Source: Aquisediminimonas profunda (GTDB lineage: Bacteria > Pseudomonadota > Alphaproteobacteria > Sphingomonadales > Sphingomonadaceae). Taken from it: DNA of 64,000 bases. The DNA lies in NCBI RefSeq assembly GCF_019443285.1, contig NZ_CP080327.1, forward strand, positions 806,001 to 870,000, given 5' to 3'. A program made the position numbers and the translations under genes. Position 1 is the stretch's first letter. Each line of letters opens with the position of its first letter. Below the pieces are notes generated by a model that saw only the letters and a program-made list of their open reading frames with translations, was not told the origin of the DNA and ran no database searches. Below, one piece after another: positions 1-7,801 of the stretch.

Positions 1-210
1 ATAAAGCGTGTGCAGGCCCTCGGTCGGGCTTTCGACAAGCTCTGCAAGGGTTGCGAGAAATCCGGCCAGGGTCTTGCCTGCGCCGGTTGGTGCGACAAGC
101 AGCGCATGCTCTCCATTGCGCGCGGCATTGAGCATCTCAAGCTGGTAACGACGCGGCGTCCAGCCTTTCGACGCGAACCAGTCTTTTAGGATCGAGGGAA
201 GTTGAACCAC
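1..210 (-). CDS. Lhr-like / ligase-associated DEXH-box helicase, N-terminal fragment
   Basis: Only the first 70 codons are inside the window; the gene runs off the left edge. The peptide begins VVQLPSILKDWF, then carries a Q-motif-like segment (WTPRRYQLEML) and a Walker A motif (LVAPTGAGKT) about 40 residues in, the layout of superfamily 2 DNA helicases. The closest resemblance I recognise is the ligase-associated DEXH-box helicase found beside an ATP-dependent DNA ligase and a phosphoesterase in alphaproteobacteria, which acts in DNA repair. I chose GTG at 210 because an in-frame stop lies just upstream and no ATG is available. The neighbouring pgm gene ends 32 bases upstream on the same strand, so the two may be co-transcribed. 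Family call is good; the precise subfamily is inference. Confidence 0.75.
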   Translation of the reverse strand, partial: MVQLPSILKDWFASKGWTPRRYQLEMLNAARNGEHALLVAPTGAGKTLAGFLATLAELVESPTEGLHTLY

Positions 211-241
211 AGGACGACTGTCGGGCCGCCCTGCGCAAGAA

Positions 242-1627
242 TCAATGCCCTACGGATTCCCCTCGCTTCAGCCCCGATGCAGCCAGCTGCGCATCGATCT
301 GGGCCATCAGCCGGTCGAGGCCCGCCTGATCCTGCGCTTCGGCGCGAGCGACCAGCACATCCTGGGTGTTAGAGGCCCGCAGAAGCCACCAGCCATCGGG
401 CGTATTCACGCGGGCGCCGTCCGTGCGGTTGATGTTGGCCCCTTCGGCTTCAAGCCTTGCCAGAACTTCATCTACAACAGCGAACTTGCGGCTTTCATCG
501 ACCTGGAAGCGCAGTTCCGGGGTGTTGATCATGTCTGGCATCGCGTCTCGGATGGCTGTCAGGGAGCCGCCCTGTTCGGCAATCGCCTGCATGAATCGCA
601 CCGCGACATATTGGGCATCGTCAAACCCGTACCAGCCATGCCGATAGAAGATATGCCCGCTCATTTCGCCGGCCAGCGGGCTGTCGGTTTCCTTCATCTT
701 GACCTTGATCAGGCTGTGCCCGGTCTTCCACATCAGCGGCTGTCCGCCCAGTTCGGCAATCCGGTCATAAAGGGCCTGGCTGGCCTTCACATCGGCAATG
801 ATCGTTGCGCCCGGTTCCTGCTGAAGCACGGATTCTGCCAGAATGGAAAGAATCTGGTCGCCCCAGATCACGCGGCCCTGTCCGTCGATCGCCCCGATCC
901 GGTCGCCGTCGCCGTCAAAGGCAACGCCGAAATCAAGCGACTTTTCCGCAACAAGGGCTTTGAGGTCGGCGAGATTTTCCTCGACCGTGGGATCGGGATG
1001 ATGGTTCGGGAACCGCCCGTCGATCTGGGTGTACAGAAGGTGGTGCTCACCGGGGAGAAGGCGTGTCAGCTTCTCGATCACCCGTCCGGCGGCGCCGTTG
1101 CCAGCGTCCCAGCCGATGCGGAAAGCGCGGCCAGGATAGTCGCGGGCCAGCCGCGCGACATAGGCATCCTCGATATCGCAGTCCGTTGTTGCGCCGGCAC
1201 CGCTTTCCCAGTCTGCGACGGCGGCCATGCGCCCGAGCTTCTGGATATCCTCACCGTAGAAGGGGCCGTGACGCAGCACCATCTTGAAGCCGTTATAGTC
1301 GGCCGGATTGTGGCTGCCGGTAATCTGGATGCCCCCATCGACGCCATCGAGCACCGATTCGGCGTAATAGAGCATGGGCGTTGGACCTAGCCCGACCCGC
1401 ACAACATCAATCCCGCTTTCCGTCAGCCCCTTCAGCAAGGAGGCTTCGAGCATGGGCGATGAGAGCCTGCCGTCATAACCGACCGCGACACATTTGCCGC
1501 CGTCGCGGCGGACTATCGTGCCGAAGGTCCGGCCGATGGCATAAGCATCCGCCTCTCCAAGGGTTTTCCCAACTATGCCGCGGATATCATATTCGCGGAG
1601 CGCGACCGGATCGAAGTGATGTGACAT
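242..1627 (-). CDS. algC: Phosphomannomutase/phosphoglucomutase
   Basis: This 461-residue protein is a full-length alpha-D-phosphohexomutase, which interconverts hexose 1- and 6-phosphates in the cytoplasm and supplies precursors for exopolysaccharide and LPS. The N-terminus ([10 protein letters not shown], residues 11-20) is typical of the AlgC/PgmG branch. The catalytic phosphoserine is S105 in TGSHNP, the magnesium loop is DGDGDR at 238-243, and the sugar-binding loop is GEMSGH at 320-325. The fourth domain with a phosphate-binding loop (RASNTQ) is intact. In sphingomonads the homologue PgmG serves exopolysaccharide synthesis as a bifunctional enzyme; dual specificity here is inferred. It lies 9 bases downstream of the J-domain gene and is probably the third gene of a mipZ-J-pgm transcript. 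Confidence 0.93.
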   Translation of the reverse strand: MSHHFDPVALREYDIRGIVGKTLGEADAYAIGRTFGTIVRRDGGKCVAVGYDGRLSSPMLEASLLKGLTESGIDVVRVGLGPTPMLYYAESVLDGVDGGIQITGSHNPADYNGFKMVLRHGPFYGEDIQKLGRMAAVADWESGAGATTDCDIEDAYVARLARDYPGRAFRIGWDAGNGAAGRVIEKLTRLLPGEHHLLYTQIDGRFPNHHPDPTVEENLADLKALVAEKSLDFGVAFDGDGDRIGAIDGQGRVIWGDQILSILAESVLQQEPGATIIADVKASQALYDRIAELGGQPLMWKTGHSLIKVKMKETDSPLAGEMSGHIFYRHGWYGFDDAQYVAVRFMQAIAEQGGSLTAIRDAMPDMINTPELRFQVDESRKFAVVDEVLARLEAEGANINRTDGARVNTPDGWWLLRASNTQDVLVARAEAQDQAGLDRLMAQIDAQLAASGLKRGESVGH

Positions 1628-1636
1628 GAAAGACGC

Positions 1637-1900
1637 CTATCGCGAGGAAATGTTACGAAGCAGTATATCGCGGGCCTGATTAACCTGAGTTGCAAGCGGC
1701 GAGGTCCCCCCGGCATCCGGATGGACTTTCGCGATCAGCCGTTTGTGCGCCTCGACAATGGTGGCCGGATCGGCATCAGGCGCCACGTCCAGAACGCGGG
1801 CCGCTTCGGTCAGGCTCATCGCCGAACCGGGCGAGATCGCGCGCTTTCCGAACACGTAGAGGAGATACAGCAGCCCCGCAAAGACCAGAAGGCGGATCAT
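1637..1900 (-). CDS. Small membrane-anchored J-domain protein
   Basis: The 87-residue product has one hydrophobic segment at residues 2-17 (likely a membrane anchor with the remainder in the cytoplasm) and a compact C-terminal J domain containing the obligatory HPD tripeptide at 60-62 (KVHPDAGG). J domains stimulate the ATPase of Hsp70/DnaK, so the protein probably recruits DnaK to the membrane. The order anchor-then-J resembles TIM14/Pam18 and DjlA-type co-chaperones rather than DnaJ itself; there is no Gly/Phe or zinc-finger region. Its ATG overlaps the stop of mipZ (ATGA), so translation is coupled to that division-site regulator. A functional link between the two is my inference. Confidence 0.8.
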   Translation of the reverse strand: MIRLLVFAGLLYLLYVFGKRAISPGSAMSLTEAARVLDVAPDADPATIVEAHKRLIAKVHPDAGGTSPLATQVNQARDILLRNISSR

Positions 1901-2694
1901 GCGAAAGCCAGTTCCGGCTGATCGCTCTCGCGGACCGGCAAGGCCAGGCCGGCCACAAGCTCACGCAATTCCTGCCGCGCGGCGATATGGCTAAGGCCAA
2001 TGCCGCCGATTGCATCGACATCAAGAAGCGTAAGGCCCTTTGGAAAGAGTTCGCGGTAGATCACGCGTTCGCCCAGCCCTGAAATGGTCCGGAAGCCGAC
2101 GCGCTTCGACAGTTCGACAAGCGCCTTCCCGACGCGGCGCATATTGTGCGCATCGATATGCTGCAGACGGTTGCGCAGCACGACCCAATCGACGGTTGCC
2201 CCATCGGCACGGGCGCGTTCCTTGCGCAGGTCCCAGATCAATTCGGCGTAGAAGCTCGGGCGTTTAACCCGGAAGGTTTCGGCATCGACCTGCCCGATCA
2301 GGTCAAGGTCCACGAAACTGTCGTTGATGGGGGTCACAATCGTGTCGGCCCGGGCAATCGCCGCGCGGGAGACCGGATCGTCACGTCCGGGCGTATCGAT
2401 CACGATGAAATCCGCGCCACTGCCGATCCGGGCCATTTCCTGATCCAGGCCCGCTGCTGTCATCAGGCCGAGCGCGACATGCCGCGGCGAGGGCAGATCA
2501 ATCTGCCGCCGGCGTGCTGTGGCTTCGCGATTGTCGAGATAGCGTGTCATGGTCTTCTGGCGGGTATCAAGGTCAATCGCTGCAACGCTGTGGCCGGTGC
2601 TCTGCAGCGCAACCGCAGTATGCACCGCCGTCGTCGACTTTCCCGTGCCGCCCTTTTCATTGGCGAAGACAATTACGTGCGTGTTCTGCGCCAT
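1897..2694 (-). CDS. mipZ: Division-plane positioning ATPase MipZ
   Basis: A 265-residue ParA/MinD-superfamily ATPase. The deviant Walker A motif KGGTGKSTT lies at 14-22 with the signature first lysine (K14), and the Walker B region is FIVIDTPGRDD. The segment after the P-loop (IDLDTRQKTMTRYL) and the VVLRNRL...LSKRVGFRT region match MipZ rather than partitioning ParA. In Caulobacter MipZ binds ParB near the origin, forms a bipolar gradient and blocks FtsZ assembly away from midcell. The gene is divergent from panC, with 83 bases between them, and is the promoter-proximal member of the mipZ-J-pgm cluster. Length agrees with the family. No parB or ftsZ is nearby in the window. Confidence 0.93.
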   Translation of the reverse strand: MAQNTHVIVFANEKGGTGKSTTAVHTAVALQSTGHSVAAIDLDTRQKTMTRYLDNREATARRRQIDLPSPRHVALGLMTAAGLDQEMARIGSGADFIVIDTPGRDDPVSRAAIARADTIVTPINDSFVDLDLIGQVDAETFRVKRPSFYAELIWDLRKERARADGATVDWVVLRNRLQHIDAHNMRRVGKALVELSKRVGFRTISGLGERVIYRELFPKGLTLLDVDAIGGIGLSHIAARQELRELVAGLALPVRESDQPELAFA

Positions 2695-2777
2695 CGGTGT
2701 TAAGGTCCAGCCTCTTGATTCATTGGTTCCCGCCCGCCAAGGAGCGCGCGACCGTCCATATCTGAGCAGGCCTGCCC

Positions 2778-3614
2778 GTGCAAATCATCCGTCAGCTTTC
2801 CGCCTTGCGCGAACGCACCAAATTGATACGCGAGAGCGGGCGGACCCTTGCGCTTGTGCCGACAATGGGCGCTTTGCATGCCGGACACATGTCCCTGGTC
2901 GAGCTGGCGAGGCGGCAGGCCGACGATGTGATTGTGTCGATCTTCGTGAACCCCAAACAGTTCGGGCCCAATGAGGATCTGGACAAATATCCGCGATCGG
3001 AAGAGGCCGACGCCGCACGCCTTGCCGAAGCAGGCGTGACCGCGCTTTGGATGCCGTCGGTGTCGGAAGTCTACCCAGATGGTTTTGCAACGAGCGTAAA
3101 GGTCGCGAACCTCGGCGAACTCTGGTGCGGGGCTGCCCGGCCGGGCCATTTCGAAGGCGTGGCGACAGTCGTTGCCAAGCTGTTCAATCAGGTCCGTCCC
3201 GACATTGCCGTCTTTGGCGAAAAGGATTGGCAGCAACTGGCAATCATTCGTCGCATGGCACGCGATCTCGATCTGGATGTCGAAATCATCGGCATGCCGA
3301 TCGTGCGGGATACGGATGGTCTCGCCCTGTCATCGCGCAATGCCTATCTTTCCTCAGCGGACCGCCAGGCCGCTCTGACATTGCCGCGGGCGCTGAACGA
3401 TGCAGCCCGCGACATTGGCAATGGTGCGGATGTCGAGGCGACCCTTGCTGATGCCAAAGCGCGGCTGCTTGCGGCTGGTTTCACGCAGGTCGATTATTTT
3501 GCCCTGGTCGATGCAGCGACGCTCGAGCCCCTTGCCACGCATGATCGCACAGGCCGGTTGCTGGCTGCCGCACGGATTGGCGCGACACGGCTGATCGACA
3601 ATATCGCCCTCTGA
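2778..3614 (+). CDS. panC: Pantothenate synthetase
   Basis: This cytoplasmic enzyme condenses pantoate with beta-alanine using ATP, the last step to vitamin B5 and coenzyme A. The 278-residue sequence shows the hallmark PTMGALHAGH (28-37, the HxGH nucleotide-binding motif), the FVNPKQFGPNEDLDKYPR pantoate/ATP segment, GEKDWQQ, and the late motif GLALSSRN that replaces KMSKS. It starts with GTG at 2778; no better start is visible. It is divergent from mipZ. panB is not adjacent, and the downstream Sel1-like gene is 97 bases away, so it appears to be a monocistronic gene. Confidence 0.96.
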   Translation: MQIIRQLSALRERTKLIRESGRTLALVPTMGALHAGHMSLVELARRQADDVIVSIFVNPKQFGPNEDLDKYPRSEEADAARLAEAGVTALWMPSVSEVYPDGFATSVKVANLGELWCGAARPGHFEGVATVVAKLFNQVRPDIAVFGEKDWQQLAIIRRMARDLDLDVEIIGMPIVRDTDGLALSSRNAYLSSADRQAALTLPRALNDAARDIGNGADVEATLADAKARLLAAGFTQVDYFALVDAATLEPLATHDRTGRLLAAARIGATRLIDNIAL

Positions 3615-3711
3615 CCGAGAGCGTCTTCAAAAAGCGCAATCCGCGTTAACCATTTGTTGACCATCTTTGGCCGACAACCTCCCCAACATGATTTGGTGAA
3701 GGGGGTTTACC

Positions 3712-4008
3712 ATGGCAAGCAGCTACAACAGCGCCAATTTCCTGATCGAAAGTCGCCTTGCAGAGGCCGCACGCGGCGACGCACGCGCCTTTTACGAACT
3801 GGGCATTGCCTATTCGGCCGGGGGATGCGGAGTCGAAGTCGATCTCGTCCAGGCGCATAAATGGTTCAACCTTGCTGCCCTGAATGGCAGCGAACGGGGC
3901 CAGCAATGCCGGGCAGAAATTGCCGAAGACATGACCGCGCGGGAAATTGCCGAGGCCCAGCGCCAGGCGCGCGCCTGGCTCACCGAAACCATGCGCAGGG
4001 CTGCCTAG
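3712..4008 (+). CDS. Small Sel1-like repeat protein
   Basis: A 98-residue soluble protein with no signal peptide. The middle (AFYELGIAYSAGGCGV followed by DLVQAHKWFNLAALNG, about residues 24-58) is one Sel1-type/TPR-like repeat; the following helix (EDMTAREIAEAQRQAR) resembles the capping helix of other Sel1 proteins. Single-repeat proteins of this class occur widely in sphingomonads with no known role; they are presumed protein-interaction modules. It begins with ATG at 3712 after a purine-rich GAAGGGGG ribosome-binding site. Its stop codon overlaps the stop of the convergent acetyltransferase by four bases. Confidence 0.8.
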   Translation: MASSYNSANFLIESRLAEAARGDARAFYELGIAYSAGGCGVEVDLVQAHKWFNLAALNGSERGQQCRAEIAEDMTAREIAEAQRQARAWLTETMRRAA

Positions 4009-5162
4009 CCGCCCTTCCTGAACGGCGTCAGTTCGCCGAGGAACGCGATCTCCCGTTCCACCGCCCGACGCTCGCGCTCCACAAAGTCGGCAACAGCCGC
4101 CCTGAATCCCGGATCGGCGATAAAGTGCGCCGACCAAGTCGGGACCGGACCATAGCCACGGGCAAGCTTGTGTTCGCCCTGTGCCCCGGCCTCGACCTTA
4201 CCCAGACCATGTGCAATCGCGAAATCGATGGCCTGATAATAGCAAAGCTCGAAATGGAGGAAGGGCACGTCCTCGTTGCAGCCCCAATAGCGCCCGTATA
4301 ATGTGTCTTCGCCGATCAGGTTGAGCGCACCCGCAATCGGGCGACCGTCCCGAACGGCGAAAATCAGCAGGACCTTGTCGGCCATGCTTTCCCCCAACAG
4401 GCTGAAGAACCGGCGCGTCAGATAGGGCCTGCCCCATTTTCGCGATCCTGTGTCCTGATAGAAGTCCCAGAAGACATCCCAATGCGCTTCTGCAATTGCA
4501 TCGCCTGTCAGGTGAACAATTTCCAACCCGGATTGGGCATGGGCCCGTTCCTTGCGAATAGCCTTGCGCTTGCGCGATGAAAGTCCGGCCAGAAAATCGT
4601 CAAACGACCCATAGGTCTGATTGACCCAATGGAATTGCGACCCTTCGCGGATCAGCCAGCCGGCAGCGCGAAATCGCTCCACGTCCCGAGCGTCCAGGAA
4701 GTTTGCATGCGCAGACGACAGGCCGTTCTGGGTGACAATCGCTTCTGCAGCGGCAATCAGGCCGCGCGCGACACCCTCGTCATCGGTGAGGAGCCTTGGC
4801 CCGGGCACAGGAGAAAAGGGCGCGGCTACGACCAGCTTGGGATAATATTGACCCCCCGCACGGTGCCAGGCATCGGCCCAGCCGTGATCGAACACATATT
4901 CGCCCTGGCTGTGGCTCTTGACATAGGCAGGGGCAACGCCGGCCAGAACACCCCCGGGCCCGTCAATCGCAATGGGCAGCGGCTGCCATCCCGCTTCCAC
5001 CGTGGCGCTGCCTGATCGTTCGAGGATCGAGAGGAAGGCGTGACTGACAAAGGGATTGCCGGTGCCTGCGCATCGGTCCCAGGCGTCAGCTTCAAAATCG
5101 CTTACGCCCTGCGCAAGCCGCGCGACAGCCAAATCAGGCCGGCCTGACTGCGACAATCGCAT
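4005..5162 (-). CDS. GNAT / FemAB-like N-acyltransferase (DUF482 type)
   Basis: A protein of about 385 residues of the DUF482 'peptidogalycan biosynthesis' family: NPFVSHAFL near the N-terminus, a central HWVNQTYGSFDDFLAGLSSRKRKAIRKER block, WDVFWDFYQDTGSRKWGRPYLTR, and GRYWGCNEDVPFLHFELCYYQAIDFAI in the C-terminal GNAT fold. These match a widespread proteobacterial family of uncertain substrate, possibly an aminoacyl or acyl transferase. I place the start at ATG 5162, which has GAGG three bases upstream and overlaps ridA by 29 bases; a TTG at 5132, directly after the ridA stop, is the alternative. It is the last gene of a DUF3572-HAD-ridA operon, so its job may relate to the metabolite clean-up suggested by ridA, but this is speculative. 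Confidence 0.85.
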   Translation of the reverse strand: MRLSQSGRPDLAVARLAQGVSDFEADAWDRCAGTGNPFVSHAFLSILERSGSATVEAGWQPLPIAIDGPGGVLAGVAPAYVKSHSQGEYVFDHGWADAWHRAGGQYYPKLVVAAPFSPVPGPRLLTDDEGVARGLIAAAEAIVTQNGLSSAHANFLDARDVERFRAAGWLIREGSQFHWVNQTYGSFDDFLAGLSSRKRKAIRKERAHAQSGLEIVHLTGDAIAEAHWDVFWDFYQDTGSRKWGRPYLTRRFFSLLGESMADKVLLIFAVRDGRPIAGALNLIGEDTLYGRYWGCNEDVPFLHFELCYYQAIDFAIAHGLGKVEAGAQGEHKLARGYGPVPTWSAHFIADPGFRAAVADFVERERRAVEREIAFLGELTPFRKGG

Positions 5163-5646
5163 CCACCTCGACGGCGGCGCCCATTGGCAGGGTTGGCACA
5201 CCAACGGCAGCCCGCGCATGCTTTCCGGCGTCGCCGAACACATCGACCATCAGTTCCGACGCGCCATTGCCGACCTTGGGTTGATCGGTGAAGCGCGGAT
5301 CCGAATTGACGAAGATATTGAGCTTGACCACCCGTTCGACGCGATCGAGCGAACCCAGTGCGGCCTTGATCTGGGCCAGCACCATCAGTCCGCAGGCGCG
5401 TGCAGCTTGCACACCATAGGCAAGATCGCGGTCATCACCGAGCCGTCCGACCATCAACTGGTTGTTCTGGAAGGACACCTGCCCAGAAACATAGAGCATC
5501 CCGTTCGCTTCGACCGTGGGCACATAGGCTGCCACGGGCGCTGCTGGCTTGGGCAGCGTCAAGCCCAGGGCCTGAAGCCGGTCTTCGGGACCCTGTTCAA
5601 GGGCGGGCGGGTTCATCTTGAGCGGTTTCGGTTTGGAATCGGTCAC
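5134..5646 (-). CDS. RidA family (YjgF/UK114) protein
   Basis: A 170-residue member of the RidA superfamily, whose canonical members are trimeric enzymes that hydrolyse reactive enamine/imine intermediates to ketones and ammonia. Visible are the start of the conserved fold (VPTVEANGMLYVSGQVSFQNNQ), the middle block (RACGLMVLAQIKAALGSLDRVERVVKLNIFVNSD), and the C-terminal VGVPTLPMGAAVEVDAIVAV. The usual arginine of the canonical active site (near ...RxxxxxxxLP) is not evident: the corresponding place reads HARAAVGVPTLP, with R before AAVGV, as in the longer YjgF-like-1 subgroup. The N-terminal 20 residues are an extension. It starts with GTG 5646, whose last two bases form the stop of the HAD gene (GTGA). 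Substrate unknown. Confidence 0.87.
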   Translation of the reverse strand: MTDSKPKPLKMNPPALEQGPEDRLQALGLTLPKPAAPVAAYVPTVEANGMLYVSGQVSFQNNQLMVGRLGDDRDLAYGVQAARACGLMVLAQIKAALGSLDRVERVVKLNIFVNSDPRFTDQPKVGNGASELMVDVFGDAGKHARAAVGVPTLPMGAAVEVDAIVAVRPA

Positions 5647-6263
5647 AACGGAACTCCCTTGAAGCGATCAATAATCCAGCCAGTCGCATTCTGCCAGTCA
5701 TCGATGCGATGATGCGCGGCGGCAGGAGTCTTGATGAATGGCTGGAGCCTCGGCTCTCCGACCATGTGGAGCCTCCAGACATCCGGTGCATGTTCAGCGA
5801 CCGAGATATGCTGGTGCGCCAGATCGTCGACAAAGACAGTCACACTCGGCGCATAATCGGCGACAATGCGCGAAAGCGGCCGTCCCTTGCCACCCTGATT
5901 GGTGAAGACCGGAAACTCGATCCCGACCGCGCGCAGTTGTTCGGTGCGCGCCGCCTGAAAATCATCGGTCAGATTGGTCAGAATCACGACATCGGCATGG
6001 GCCGCAATTGCGTTGACGGCGTCAACGGCGCCATCGATGGCCTTTTGGCGTGGCATTTCCGTGCGGAAGAAGTCTTGCAGCAAGGACCATATATTGGGTC
6101 CGGGCACCAGTTCTCCGGTCGCTTTGTGGCGCAAGGCATTGGCAAAGTCGCCAAGGTCGAGGTCGAAATGGATATGATGCGCTTCATCAAGCCATTCAGC
6201 GAACGGTACGACCATATGGAGGAGCACTTCGTCGCAATCGGTGATCAGCAGTGGACGGCTCAT
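5643..6263 (-). CDS. HAD-superfamily hydrolase
   Basis: A 206-residue HAD-type protein. Motif I is DCDEVLL (nucleophile aspartate in the N-terminal LLITDCDEV), motif II is the VVILTNLTD strand, and motif IV is the FVDDLAHQH acidic strand, so it should be a Mg-dependent phosphatase or related hydrolase; substrate is unknown. It starts at ATG 6263, which overlaps the stop of the DUF3572 gene (ATGA) and gives a natural N-terminus MSRPLLITDCD. Its stop overlaps the GTG of the downstream ridA-family gene, so the three genes are translationally coupled. Family assignment is firm, function is not. Confidence 0.85.
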   Translation of the reverse strand: MSRPLLITDCDEVLLHMVVPFAEWLDEAHHIHFDLDLGDFANALRHKATGELVPGPNIWSLLQDFFRTEMPRQKAIDGAVDAVNAIAAHADVVILTNLTDDFQAARTEQLRAVGIEFPVFTNQGGKGRPLSRIVADYAPSVTVFVDDLAHQHISVAEHAPDVWRLHMVGEPRLQPFIKTPAAAHHRIDDWQNATGWIIDRFKGVPL

Positions 6264-6526
6264 CGCTGTGGCTCCGGCCGGGCAAGCTGCGCAGGCGGCA
6301 CGCCCAGCGATTCGGCACACGCCATCAGGTCTGGCTGGTGGGCTTCGAGAAAGGCGAAGATCGCATCGTGCAGCGCCGGATCACCGATCCGCGCACGCAG
6401 GTCTGCACCGTCAAGGCCAGTCAGCGCGAGGAGCCGCCCTGCCCTGGCATCATCAGAAAGAATCCATGCCAGCGCCGACAGCGCGAGCGCCATTGTGTCA
6501 TGGGGGTTTGTCTCAGCCTTGAGCAT
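6260..6526 (-). CDS. DUF3572 family protein
   Basis: An 88-residue soluble protein with two blocks typical of DUF3572: ALALSALAWILSDDARAGRLLALTGLDGADLRARIGD and FLEAHQPDLMACAESLGVPPAQL. It is largely alpha-helical, has no signal peptide and no catalytic motif that I recognise. DUF3572 proteins are restricted mainly to alphaproteobacteria and very often sit beside divK, as here: the divK start is only 42 bases away on the opposite strand, so the two share a promoter region. It heads an operon with the HAD and RidA-family genes. Function unknown. Confidence 0.85.
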   Translation of the reverse strand: MLKAETNPHDTMALALSALAWILSDDARAGRLLALTGLDGADLRARIGDPALHDAIFAFLEAHQPDLMACAESLGVPPAQLARPEPQR

Positions 6527-6568
6527 CGCCTAGAGGTCGTTTCCGGGAAAATCAGTGGGAAAGCTGGC

Positions 6569-6958
6569 GTGGCAAAAAGGGTGCTCGTTGTCGAGGACAA
6601 TGAACTCAATCTGAAACTCTTTTGCGATCTGTTGCGCGTTCACGAGTTTGAAGCGGAGGGCGTTCGCGACGCGCGAGAGGCGATCAATCGCGCAACCCTG
6701 TTCGCGCCGGACATCATCATCATGGACATCCAGATGCCGCATATCAGCGGTCTGGAGCTGATCGAAGCGATTCGCCGCGACGTGATCCTCAGGCGGATTC
6801 CGGTCATGGCCGTGACAGCCTATGCCGGAAAAGGTGATGAGGAGCGCATTCGCGAGGCCGGGGCTGATGCTTATGTTGCCAAGCCGATTTCGCTCATGAA
6901 GTTTATCGGTGTTGTCCGGGAATTGGCAGATCTGGCCGATTCGCGCGCGCTCGTCTGA
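6569..6958 (+). CDS. divK: Single-domain response regulator DivK
   Basis: A stand-alone receiver domain of 129 residues. Acidic pocket VVED (8-10), phospho-acceptor D53 in IIMDIQMP, conserved T83 region (AVTAYAGKGDEERI) and K105 in VAKPIS are all present, and there is no output domain. The length and the VLVVEDNELNLKLFCDLL start match DivK, which in alphaproteobacteria relays between the kinases PleC and DivJ and controls the CtrA cell-cycle pathway through DivL. I chose GTG at 6569; upstream in-frame sequence is not conserved-looking and runs across the divergent gene. Adjacent pleD is common in relatives but absent here. The opposite-strand neighbour is DUF3572. Confidence 0.92.
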   Translation: MAKRVLVVEDNELNLKLFCDLLRVHEFEAEGVRDAREAINRATLFAPDIIIMDIQMPHISGLELIEAIRRDVILRRIPVMAVTAYAGKGDEERIREAGADAYVAKPISLMKFIGVVRELADLADSRALV

Positions 6959-7018
6959 CGAGACATTTCGCCGCCCTTGTATAGGCAGGGGCCACTTTAA
7001 CGCCCTGGCGCGCACTTT

Positions 7019-7044
7019 AAAAACGACCCCTGCGTTCGCAGGGG
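7019..7044 (-). terminator. Rho-independent terminator of rpmG
   Basis: Read on the minus strand just after the rpmG stop, CCCCTGC and GCAGGGG form a 7-bp GC stem with a GAAC tetraloop, followed by TCG and five T residues. This is a standard intrinsic terminator. Confidence 0.8.
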
Positions 7045-7051
7045 CGCCGCG

Positions 7052-7219
7052 TTACTTGATCTTGGTTTCCTTGAACTCGACATGCTTGCGCACGACGGGA
7101 TCATATTTCTTGAACGAGAGCTTCTCGGTCTTGGTGCGCGGATTCTTCTTGGTGACATAGAAGAAGCCGGTATCCGCCGTGCTGGCGAGCTTGATCTTGA
7201 CGGTGGTTGGCTTGGCCAT
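7052..7219 (-). CDS. rpmG: Large ribosomal subunit protein bL33
   Basis: The 55-residue product [20 protein letters not shown]... with [21 protein letters not shown] and [13 protein letters not shown] is a full-length bL33 of the cysteine-free type common in proteobacteria, a basic protein at the 50S E-site. The start is ATG 7219; upstream in-frame codons are not conserved. It stands alone, with its own promoter (TTGACA box at 7298-7303) and terminator (7019-7044). The lack of the CxxC zinc ribbon suggests it is the zinc-independent form. Confidence 0.97.
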   Translation of the reverse strand: MAKPTTVKIKLASTADTGFFYVTKKNPRTKTEKLSFKKYDPVVRKHVEFKETKIK

Positions 7220-7275
7220 GACCTGAAAACCTTTGTGAAATGATGCTGGTCGCACGCGATGCGCGGAAAGCGGGG

Positions 7276-7303
7276 CCATTAGATTCGCCAGCCGAAATGT
7301 CAA
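7276..7303 (-). promoter_or_regulatory. Putative promoter of rpmG
   Basis: On the minus strand a perfect -35 TTGACA (7303-7298) is followed after 16 bases by TAATGG (7281-7276), a weak -10. The position about 57 bases before the rpmG ATG fits. The -10 is poor, so its exact position is uncertain. Confidence 0.45.
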
Positions 7304-7365
7304 GGGTTCAGGTCAAACCATCTCGTCACCCCTGCGCAGGGGCGAAGATTCTGATCGAACAGGTC

Positions 7366-7706
7366 GGGGGTTTCTGTTGCCCGGCACCCCCGGGGCCGCT
7401 GGTGTCTGATTCTGTTGCCCGGTTCAGCCCGACCGCGTTATGTTGGTTAACCTTGGGCCGTTAGGCCCTGGGGTTAAGCAGCAATAGCAAGTGCTTCGTT
7501 ATCGTTGGCACTTATGAGATTGAACCATTTCACGGCTTATTCATGCCGGGCAAAAATACCGCTTTTCAACACACGTCGATCCTAGTTCGGCCCCGTCATG
7601 GCCCCCGCTTTCGCGAGGGTTATGGTGGAGCCGCCGGGTACCGCCCCCGGGTCCGCTGCATCTATTGCACGGCATCATTTATCGCCATAGCCGGGCGAAC
7701 CCGGCA
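7366..7706 (-). ncRNA. ssrA: tmRNA, circularly permuted two-piece form
   Basis: Transfer-messenger RNA rescues stalled ribosomes and tags the unfinished protein. On the minus strand the acceptor piece comes first (about 7706-7623): a T-arm CCGGG-GGCGGTA-CCCGG, the strand CGGCTCC (7633-7627), then A and an encoded CCA (7625-7623). A 28-nt internal spacer (7622-7595) follows, then the coding piece beginning GGGGCCG (7594-7588), which pairs perfectly with CGGCTCC and includes the G3-U wobble that alanyl-tRNA synthetase reads. GGATCGACG near the start is the usual tmRNA 5' signature. The tag frame at 7509-7474 reads ANDNEALAIAA-stop from resume codon GCC. The 3' end (about 7366, after a GGGGG/CCCCC stem) is estimated. 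The remaining noncoding bases 7220-7365 hold only the rpmG promoter. Confidence 0.95.
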
Positions 7707-7712
7707 CCTCCC

Positions 7713-7740
7713 AATATAGGCGTGAATTCCTGAATGTTAA
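7713..7740 (-). promoter_or_regulatory. Promoter of the tmRNA gene
   Basis: On the minus strand TTAACA (7740-7735), 16 bases, then TATATT (7718-7713): a near-consensus housekeeping promoter. It predicts transcription from about 7706, immediately before a GCCGGG-TTC-GCCCGGC hairpin that begins the acceptor piece. Confidence 0.7.
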
Positions 7741-7772
7741 GTGCATGATGTGCCGCGCATCAGGGTTGTTTT

Positions 7773-7798
7773 AATCTCCACTAGTTGCTAGGGTGATT
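7773..7798. promoter_or_regulatory. Inverted repeat upstream of Rrf2 gene, probable operator
   Basis: AATC...CTAG-TTG-CTAG...GATT forms an imperfect dyad centred about 7785. It ends 4 bases before the ATG of the Rrf2-family gene. Rrf2 regulators usually bind such dyads and repress themselves; that role here is inferred. Confidence 0.45.
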
Positions 7799-7801
7799 AA
7801 C

